A stretch of DNA of 64,000 nt from Stackebrandtia nassauensis DSM 44728 (GTDB lineage Bacteria; Actinomycetota; Actinomycetes; Mycobacteriales; Micromonosporaceae), in assembly GCF_000024545.1 (NCBI RefSeq), contig NC_013947.1:6634001-6698000 (forward strand), read 5' to 3'. How positions within the stretch are numbered: position 1 is the stretch's first letter; each line of letters begins with the position of its first letter. This document shows positions 58,591 to 64,000 of the stretch, in pieces. A program made the position numbers and the translations under genes. Under the pieces are notes generated by a model, which was not told the DNA's origin, searched no databases, and saw nothing but the letters and a program-made list of their open reading frames with translations.

Positions 58591-61500
58591 TCAAGCGACT
58601 TCGTCGCGGTTGAGACGGTCCCGGATCTCATCGGCATCAGGCATGTCCATCTCTACAAACTGACGCAGGGCACATATCAAATGGAGCCGTGCCTGGTGCC
58701 GATGACCCAAAGCCTCGAGACTGTCGGCGATCCCGCGCTGCGCCAGCGCGTACAGGTGCGGCGCGACCCCGTCGGTCAGTGTCTCGGCCCGGTACAGGTG
58801 CTCGAGCGCCGAGGCGTGGTCGCCGAGCTTCGCGTGGGTCTCGGCCAGCTCCACCACCGCCGTCGCCAACAGCCAGACGTCACCGAACCCGGTGGCGACG
58901 GCGACGGCCTCACGGTGGGCGTCGAGGGCGTCTTGGGGGCGCCCCAGCGCGAGCAGCGTCTTGGCCTTGGTGCTCAACAACATCGACAGGTTGTCGGGCT
59001 CGATGTCGGGGCCGTAGTAGTCGCGGGCGGTGCTCAAACGCTCCAGGGTGTCGGCGGGGTTTCCGGCGTGGAGTTGCAGCTCGGCGCTGTTGTACGTGAA
59101 ACGGGCCCGGGCCTGCTGGTCGCCGCGTCGGTTGGCCAGCTCGATCGCCCGGTCCAGGTCGCGCAGCGCGCCGGCGGCGTCGCCGAGGCGGAAAGCGCAC
59201 TGCGCCAGGCGATTGCGGATCTCCATCTCGACGAAGTCGTCGCCGCCCGGCCGCGACGCCAGGGCTTCGGCCAGGGTCATGCTGGCGTCGGCGAACCGGC
59301 CCGCACCGATCTGGGCCATGGCGGTCTCGAAGGTCGCGGTGAGCGTTATGTCGGGCTGGCCGACGCGCTCGCCGATGCGGCGGGCGAGGGTGAGCTCGTC
59401 GATGGCCTGTTCGGACTGTCCACATTTCGCCAGGCAGGAACCCTGGGCGATGCGCAGCCAGGCTTCGGCGGCGGGGTCGCCGAGGCGTTTGGCGGTGTCG
59501 AGCAGTTTCGGGAAGCGGGCCGGGAAGTCGTTGTAGCGGGCTTGGCGCCATAGGTAGCTCAGTTGCAGGGTGGCCAGTTCGACGGATTGGGCGCCGACGT
59601 CGTGGTCGTGCCCCGATTCGATGAAGGCCAGGATGTTGGGGTTCTCATCGTCCATGATGGCCAGTGCCGTGGTGGCGTCGGGGATGGTTGGCGTTGGGGT
59701 TTCGGGGGCACGGACTCGGTAGTCGCGGCCGATGGACACGATCGGTTCGGCGGCATAGAGCTTGCCCGCGTAGTAGAGGTAGAGGTCGCCGAGGCGTTGG
59801 CGAGCGTGGGCTCGGGTTTCGGGGGTGTCCAGGGTGGCTTTGTGGGCGGCGAACTCGCGTACGAGGTCGTGGAAGCGGTAGCGGCCGGGGCGGAACTCGA
59901 TGAGGAGGTTGACGTCGACGAGTTCGTCGAGTGTGGCCTGTGTGGACGACAGCGAGGGGTGGCGTGACGGCGAAGCCTCGCTTGGGTCGTCAGCCGGTTC
60001 CGCGCACAACGCGGCGGCGGTGTACACGTCGAAGTCGTGGCCGGGATGCAAGCCCAGGCGCCGGAAAGCGTTGCGAGCCAAGTCATCGAGCTCGGCGTAG
60101 GACATCTCGAACGCGGCCGTGACGCTGCGGTCGCCGGCGCACAGCCCGGCCAGTCCGGCTTGCTGGAGCCGGTCGCGCAGATCGGCAAGCGTCCAGTCGG
60201 GGCGGTGTCGCAGCCGCGCGGCGGCGATCCGGATCGCCAGCGGCAGCATGCCGCAGACAGCCACGATCTCGGCGGCTACGGCTTCGTCTGCCGCAGCGAA
60301 CCGGCCGGGCTCCACGGCGGGGACGGATTTTTGCCCCGCACCGCCCCGACTGGGCCCCAGCGCGGCGGCCAGCAGCGCTATCGCCTCCGCGCGGCCCAAC
60401 AGCTCCAGCTGGATCGACCGGGCCTGGTCCAGACCGGCCAGGCTGCGACGGCTGGTGACGATCGCCAGGCTCGCATCGCCGCCGGGCAACAGCGGCCCCA
60501 CCTGCTGCTCCCCACTGGCGTTGTCCAGCACGATCAGCACACTGCGATCGCTCAGGATCGATCGATACAGCCCCGCCCGCTCGTCCAGGTTCTCCGGGAT
60601 CTGCCGGGGATCGACGCCCAAGCTGTGCAACAGCCGCTCCAGTGCCACCGCCGGGTCGGTCGCGGGCGCGTCAGCGTCGAAGCCATGCAGGTCGATGAAC
60701 AACTGCCCGTCCGGGAACTCGTCCGCCAACCGCCGGGCCGCGTGCACCGCCAACGCGGTCTTCCCGATGCCCGCCATGCCTTCCACGGACGAGACCACCA
60801 GCGCTCCCGAGCGTCGCTGGGTCACCGCCGAGCACAGTGCCTCAACCTCGCTGTCGCGCCCGGTGAACCCGGGAACGTCGGCGGGCAGCTGAGCCGGAAC
60901 CAGCCGCGGCAGTCCGGTGCCTCGCTCCCGCGCCGCTTCGCCGTCCCGCGACACCCGAGGCTCGTCACCGGACACCATCCGCTCGTACAGCGCCGCCAGT
61001 CGCGGCGAAGGGTCCACGCCCAGCTCGTCGACCAACCGCACCCGGGTATCGCGGTACAACGCCAGCGCCTCGTCCGGCCGTCCCCCGCGATACGACGCCA
61101 GCATCAGCAGCTCGATCGGCTGCTCGGCGAGCGGATCGGCGGTCACCTCCGTCCGCAGCCCCGCGATCGCCTCGTCATACCGCCCCAGCTCGACCAGAAC
61201 CCGCAGATACCTGCGACGCGTCTCGGCGCGCGCCTCGCACAGCTCCATCGCCAACGCCGCGAGCGGACGGTCGACGGTGGCCGTCTCGAAGGGTTCGCCC
61301 CGCCACTGCGCGAGCGCCTCGGCGAACGCCCGCGCCGCTTCGGCATGGTCCCCGGCGGCGAACGCCGCTTCGCCCCGTCCGTTCAGGTCGCGGAACCGCC
61401 GCAGATCGCTCTCCCCGCCGCCGATGCGCAGCCGCACCCGGCCCTCGCCGAGTTCCAGCCGCGAACCAGCGTCGTCGGCCAGCGCCCGACGGAGCTTGGC

Positions 61501-61695
61501 GAGGTAGGTACGCAGGTTGGCGGCGGCGGAATCCGGCGCCTCGTCCCAGACCGTCGTCAGCAGCCGCGAGCGCGACATCCAGTCCTCGGCGTGGCAGACC
61601 AGCGCGGCCAGAACGGCCTTCTGACGGCCGCCGCCGATCGGCACGGCCACGCCGTCGCGGCGCACCTCAACCGGGCCAAGGACTCGAAACTCCAC
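58591..61695 (-). CDS. AfsR/SARP-type regulator: OmpR-HTH, BTAD, NB-ARC, TPR
   Basis: 1034 aa. An OmpR-type winged HTH (EFRVLGPVEVRRDGVAVPIGG) and BTAD domain (about 95-240, with DPLAEQPIELLMLASYRGGRPDEAL) form the SARP half; then NB-ARC with P-loop SVEGMAGIGKTALAVH near 305 and VLIVLDNASG, followed by a winged helix and about eight TPR-like helices. In Streptomyces AfsR activates secondary metabolism after phosphorylation. GTG 61695 follows GGAAGG; upstream codons in the same frame are less plausible. Target unknown. Confidence 0.92.
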   Translation of the reverse strand: MEFRVLGPVEVRRDGVAVPIGGGRQKAVLAALVCHAEDWMSRSRLLTTVWDEAPDSAAANLRTYLAKLRRALADDAGSRLELGEGRVRLRIGGGESDLRRFRDLNGRGEAAFAAGDHAEAARAFAEALAQWRGEPFETATVDRPLAALAMELCEARAETRRRYLRVLVELGRYDEAIAGLRTEVTADPLAEQPIELLMLASYRGGRPDEALALYRDTRVRLVDELGVDPSPRLAALYERMVSGDEPRVSRDGEAARERGTGLPRLVPAQLPADVPGFTGRDSEVEALCSAVTQRRSGALVVSSVEGMAGIGKTALAVHAARRLADEFPDGQLFIDLHGFDADAPATDPAVALERLLHSLGVDPRQIPENLDERAGLYRSILSDRSVLIVLDNASGEQQVGPLLPGGDASLAIVTSRRSLAGLDQARSIQLELLGRAEAIALLAAALGPSRGGAGQKSVPAVEPGRFAAADEAVAAEIVAVCGMLPLAIRIAAARLRHRPDWTLADLRDRLQQAGLAGLCAGDRSVTAAFEMSYAELDDLARNAFRRLGLHPGHDFDVYTAAALCAEPADDPSEASPSRHPSLSSTQATLDELVDVNLLIEFRPGRYRFHDLVREFAAHKATLDTPETRAHARQRLGDLYLYYAGKLYAAEPIVSIGRDYRVRAPETPTPTIPDATTALAIMDDENPNILAFIESGHDHDVGAQSVELATLQLSYLWRQARYNDFPARFPKLLDTAKRLGDPAAEAWLRIAQGSCLAKCGQSEQAIDELTLARRIGERVGQPDITLTATFETAMAQIGAGRFADASMTLAEALASRPGGDDFVEMEIRNRLAQCAFRLGDAAGALRDLDRAIELANRRGDQQARARFTYNSAELQLHAGNPADTLERLSTARDYYGPDIEPDNLSMLLSTKAKTLLALGRPQDALDAHREAVAVATGFGDVWLLATAVVELAETHAKLGDHASALEHLYRAETLTDGVAPHLYALAQRGIADSLEALGHRHQARLHLICALRQFVEMDMPDADEIRDRLNRDEVA

Positions 61696-61756
61696 AACAC
61701 GGCCGCCTTCCCCTTTTGGCCGCGACAACCGTATCGCGCGGCGGGATAATGGACCG

Positions 61757-62140
61757 ATGGCCAGACTGCACGACATCGTCTTCGACTGTGGACACGCGGC
61801 ATCACTGGCGCGGTTCTGGGCCGCCGCCGTGGACGGCTACGCCGTCGCCCCCTACGACGACGAGGAGCTGGCCCGGCTGCGCTCGTTCGGGATCACCGAC
61901 ACCGAGGACGATCCGACCGTGCTCGTCGAGTCGGCCGCCGGCGGGCCGCGACTGTGGTTCCAGCGCGTCCCGGAGACCAAGGTGGTCAAGAACCGGGTGC
62001 ACGTCGATCTGCGGACCGATGACCTGGAGACCGAGATCGCGCGGCTGACCGCGCTGGGCGCGTCGGTGTCGGAACGCTTCGGCGACAACGTCGTCCTGCT
62101 CGACCCCGAGGGCAACGAGTTCTGTCTCGCCGTGAACTGA
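61757..62140 (+). CDS. VOC/glyoxalase-like protein
   Basis: 127 aa: DIVFDCGHAASLARFWAAAVDGY, NRVHVDLRTDDLETEIARLTALGA, and LLDPEGNEFCLAVN. The glyoxalase-like family with the conserved DPEGNEFC end. Divergent from the SARP gene by 61 bp. Ligand unknown. Confidence 0.87.
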   Translation: MARLHDIVFDCGHAASLARFWAAAVDGYAVAPYDDEELARLRSFGITDTEDDPTVLVESAAGGPRLWFQRVPETKVVKNRVHVDLRTDDLETEIARLTALGASVSERFGDNVVLLDPEGNEFCLAVN

Positions 62141-62188
62141 CGCACCACGCGTCTGGTGCCCCGGCCCCGTCTCTGCCATTCTGGGGCC

Positions 62189-63094
62189 ATGTGGCTCAAA
62201 CCGGTGGTGTTGCGGGACGCGGACCTCACGAAACGGTTGTCCGCCGAGACGACGGTGGCCTGGTGCCGGGAGGCGATCCTGGCCGCGCACCGGGGCGAGC
62301 TGTTGGCGCCGCCGCGCGCCCACGCCGATCTGGGTGACGGCCGGTTCGCGTTCACGGCCGGACGCCTGGTCGGTCGCTGGTACGGATACCGCTCCTACGA
62401 CACGCTTCCCACCGAGACCGGCGAGCAGACCGTGGTCGTCCACTCCGAACAGTCGGGGCGGGTGGAGGGCGTGGCGGTCGGCAAGGAGATCGGTCCGATG
62501 CGCACCGGCGCGATCGGCGGGGTCGCGGCCGACGCGCTGGCCGCGCCGGAAGCGTCCACGATGGGCATCGTCGGTTGTGGTCCGCAGGCGTGGATGCAGC
62601 TGTGGGCGATCAACGCGGTGCGGACGTTGAGCGGGGTCTCCGTGTTCTGCCGCGATCCCGAGACCCGGCGACGGTTCGCCGCCAACGCTTCCGAGCGTTA
62701 CGGGCTGGAGGTCCGGGCGGCGGACTCGGCCGAGGCGGCGGTGTCGGGCGCGCAGATCGTCGTGCTGGCCACCAGCAGCGGCACCCCGGTGGTGGACACC
62801 GGCGCCATCGACGGCTCCGCCTACGTGTCCACGTTGGGGCCCAAGCAGATCGGCCGCGCCGAGTTCGACGATTCGCTGGCCCGGCGGGCCGGGCTGATCG
62901 TCACCGACTCGCTGCCGCAGCTGCGCGCATACGACCCGCCGTTCGTGCTGCGCGACACCGAGCACGAGAAGCGCATCGTGTCGCTGGGCTCGGTGCTGGC
63001 GGGCGACACGCAACCCCGGCCCGGGACGCTGTTCTGCTCGGTGGGCCTGGCCGGGACCGAGGCGTATCTCGTCGCGCGGCTGCTGGGGCTGTGA
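62189..63094 (+). CDS. Ornithine cyclodeaminase/mu-crystallin family oxidoreductase
   Basis: 301 aa. Rossmann NAD(P) site MGIVGCGPQAWMQLWAINA near residue 130, and EGVAVGKEIGPMRTGAIGGVAADALA, typical of the OCD/mu-crystallin family, where Lys and Arg bind the amino acid. Members are cyclodeaminases, ketimine reductases or siderophore-precursor enzymes. ATG 62189 lacks a ribosome site and may be leaderless. It overlaps the convergent pxpC by 194 bp. Confidence 0.87.
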   Translation: MWLKPVVLRDADLTKRLSAETTVAWCREAILAAHRGELLAPPRAHADLGDGRFAFTAGRLVGRWYGYRSYDTLPTETGEQTVVVHSEQSGRVEGVAVGKEIGPMRTGAIGGVAADALAAPEASTMGIVGCGPQAWMQLWAINAVRTLSGVSVFCRDPETRRRFAANASERYGLEVRAADSAEAAVSGAQIVVLATSSGTPVVDTGAIDGSAYVSTLGPKQIGRAEFDDSLARRAGLIVTDSLPQLRAYDPPFVLRDTEHEKRIVSLGSVLAGDTQPRPGTLFCSVGLAGTEAYLVARLLGL

Positions 63095-63983
63095 ACCGCG
63101 AGGCCGTCCCGAACCGTTGCCGCGCCACTAAAACCGTGTTGCGACGGAACCGCAGCCGTTGGCCGGGACGGCACTGGGCCGCCAGCGGGATGTCCTCGTC
63201 GACGACGACCCCGATGACGGGGTAGCCCCCGGTCACCGGGTGGTCGGCGAGGAACAGTACCGGCTGACCGTCCGGCGGCACCTGGATCGCGCCGCACACC
63301 AACGGTTCCGAGGGCAGTTCCCGGTCGGTGGCGCGACGCAGCGGCGGGCCGGACAGCCGCAGCGCGACCCGGTTGCTGTCGATCGTCATCTCGTACTCGG
63401 ACCCGAACAGGTCGGCCAGCGCCTCGGCGGTGAACCAGTCGTCGCGGGGCCCCGGGGTCACCCGCAGCACCGGGTGCTCGTCGGGCAGCGGCTGTGGCGC
63501 GTGGTCGACGGCCGTCACCGCACCAGCGCCGCGACCGAGCGGCAGCCGGTCGCCGCTGCGCAGCGGTTCCGGCCCGAGGCCGGAGAGCAGGTCCGTGGAA
63601 CGGGATCCGGCGACCTCCGGCACCGCGACACCGCCCGACACGGCCACGTAGGTGCGCAGCCGCCGCACCGCGGGACCGATGTGGAGCGTCTGTCCCGCGA
63701 GGACGTGCAGCGGCGAGTTCATGTCCACGCCGCGATCGTCGAGCCGCAGCGGACAGCTGGCGCCGGTGACCGCGACGGTGCGGGCGCCGCTGAACCGCAC
63801 CACCAGGCCGCCGAGGGTGGCCTCCAGTCCGGCGGCGGACTCCGGGTTGCCGACCAGCCGGTTGGCCAGCCGCAGGCTGGGCCGGTCGGCGGCGCCGGAG
63901 TGCCCGATGCCCTGGGACTGGCGTCCGGGCCGTCCCAGGTCCTGAACCGTCGTGAGTGGACCGGCCGCCACGATCTCGATCAT
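62901..63983 (-). CDS. pxpC: 5-oxoprolinase subunit C (biotin-dependent carboxyltransferase family)
   Basis: 360 aa. Family signatures: TTVQDLGRPGRQSQGIGHSGAADRPSL at the N-terminus, NPESAAGLEATLGG, VAVTGASC, and VTGGYPVIGVVV with the C-terminal region. With PxpA and PxpB this cleaves 5-oxoproline using ATP. The domain should end near QRLRFRR (residue 280); the remaining 75 residues are Arg/Pro/Ala-rich and antisense to the OCD gene, so no original stop is kept. Probable operon with pxpB upstream (start beyond the window). Confidence 0.85.
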   Translation of the reverse strand: MIEIVAAGPLTTVQDLGRPGRQSQGIGHSGAADRPSLRLANRLVGNPESAAGLEATLGGLVVRFSGARTVAVTGASCPLRLDDRGVDMNSPLHVLAGQTLHIGPAVRRLRTYVAVSGGVAVPEVAGSRSTDLLSGLGPEPLRSGDRLPLGRGAGAVTAVDHAPQPLPDEHPVLRVTPGPRDDWFTAEALADLFGSEYEMTIDSNRVALRLSGPPLRRATDRELPSEPLVCGAIQVPPDGQPVLFLADHPVTGGYPVIGVVVDEDIPLAAQCRPGQRLRFRRNTVLVARQRFGTASRFTAPAAARRDTPRSRPGPPSRTASRAGVACRPPAPSPATRCASRARCRAARTAGRMRAAAAASR

Positions 63984-64000
63984 TCGCCCACCTCGACGAA
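63980..64000 (-). CDS. pxpB: Possible 3' end of pxpB
   Basis: The seven-codon tail FVEVGE plus TGA (63980-64000) overlaps the pxpC ATG (ATGA), as expected if pxpB ends here. Only a fragment is visible; identification is from context. Confidence 0.35.
   Translation of the reverse strand, partial: FVEVGE

Noticed and set aside
60037-61749. A 570-codon plus-strand frame opposite the SARP gene
   Set aside because: Arg/Gln-rich shadow; the minus strand encodes an intact BTAD-NB-ARC protein.
1-64000. CRISPR arrays, tRNA and rRNA genes, IS elements, attachment sites and origins
   Set aside because: No regular spaced repeats, cloverleaf sequences, transposase frames or phage genes were seen on either strand.

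Overview
The window is high-GC DNA with the start-codon habits (many GTG/TTG starts, ATGA/GTGA start-stop overlaps) and marker genes of an actinomycete: Lsr2, ClpC with a UVR domain, the galU-glp-rimJ-glpR cluster, SARP/AfsR-type and LuxR-type regulators, and HrcA/CIRCE control. The gene mix would fit Glycomycetales or Micromonosporales (for example Stackebrandtia), but the genus is a guess. No tRNA, rRNA, CRISPR array, IS element or prophage was recognised. Coding density is high; the only gene-free stretches over 300 bp are 23740-24178, 26146-26670 and 52279-52740.

Layout, left part. 1-2369: the end of one half and all of the other half of an asymmetric heterodimeric ABC exporter. 2398-4018: SRPBCC-ArsR-DUF899 operon behind two copies of a 16-bp palindromic operator. 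4134-6942: Tat-type serine hydrolase, then a hipBA toxin-antitoxin pair with three palindromic operators spaced exactly 61 bp apart. 6991-9888: three-gene ABC-2/LolA-like operon. 10112-17615: metallophosphoesterase, nitrobindin, HAD hydrolase, DUF3263, PAP2, a radical SAM plus Memo pair (AmmeMemoRadiSam system without its A protein), a small LuxR-type regulator and a methyltransferase. 17682-22561: lysS, lsr2, clpC.

Middle part. 22765-30075: FkbM methyltransferase, a phosphatidylserine decarboxylase fused to an N-terminal Rossmann-like domain, a beta-trefoil-like membrane protein, an LPxTG-anchored candidate thioester-domain adhesin, a CPBP protease and an LCP ligase. 30155-37179: the region syntenic with M. 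tuberculosis Rv0991c-Rv0996: glpR, rimJ, glp, galU, 5-formyl-THF cyclo-ligase and a Ruc-like zinc-ribbon gene under a perfect CIRCE element, interrupted by a membrane GGDEF protein. 37301-48388: a PQQ-propeller membrane protein, DUF4234, btuFCD behind a cobalamin riboswitch, a GH6 cellulase behind a CebR/CelR-type operator, moaC-moaB-moeA-moaE, and a divergent MarR/cytochrome P450 pair with palindromic operators.

Right part. 48395-49963: VOC, AraC and TetR genes. 49960-52278: a 772-residue STAND NTPase with AT-richer, foreign-looking DNA. 52741-58584: a probable metal (copper) operon of multicopper oxidase, an unrecognised 597-aa partner, DUF1326, DUF2182 and a tiny secreted peptide ending in a Cys/His cluster. 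58591-64000: a SARP-NB-ARC-TPR regulator, a VOC protein, an ornithine cyclodeaminase-like enzyme and pxpC.

The most promising undescribed items are the metal operon with its tiny Cys peptide, the STAND NTPase island, the three-operator hipBA promoter, the thioester/LPxTG protein, and a recurring pattern in which convergent genes lack a stop where the protein domain ends and run antisense into their neighbour.
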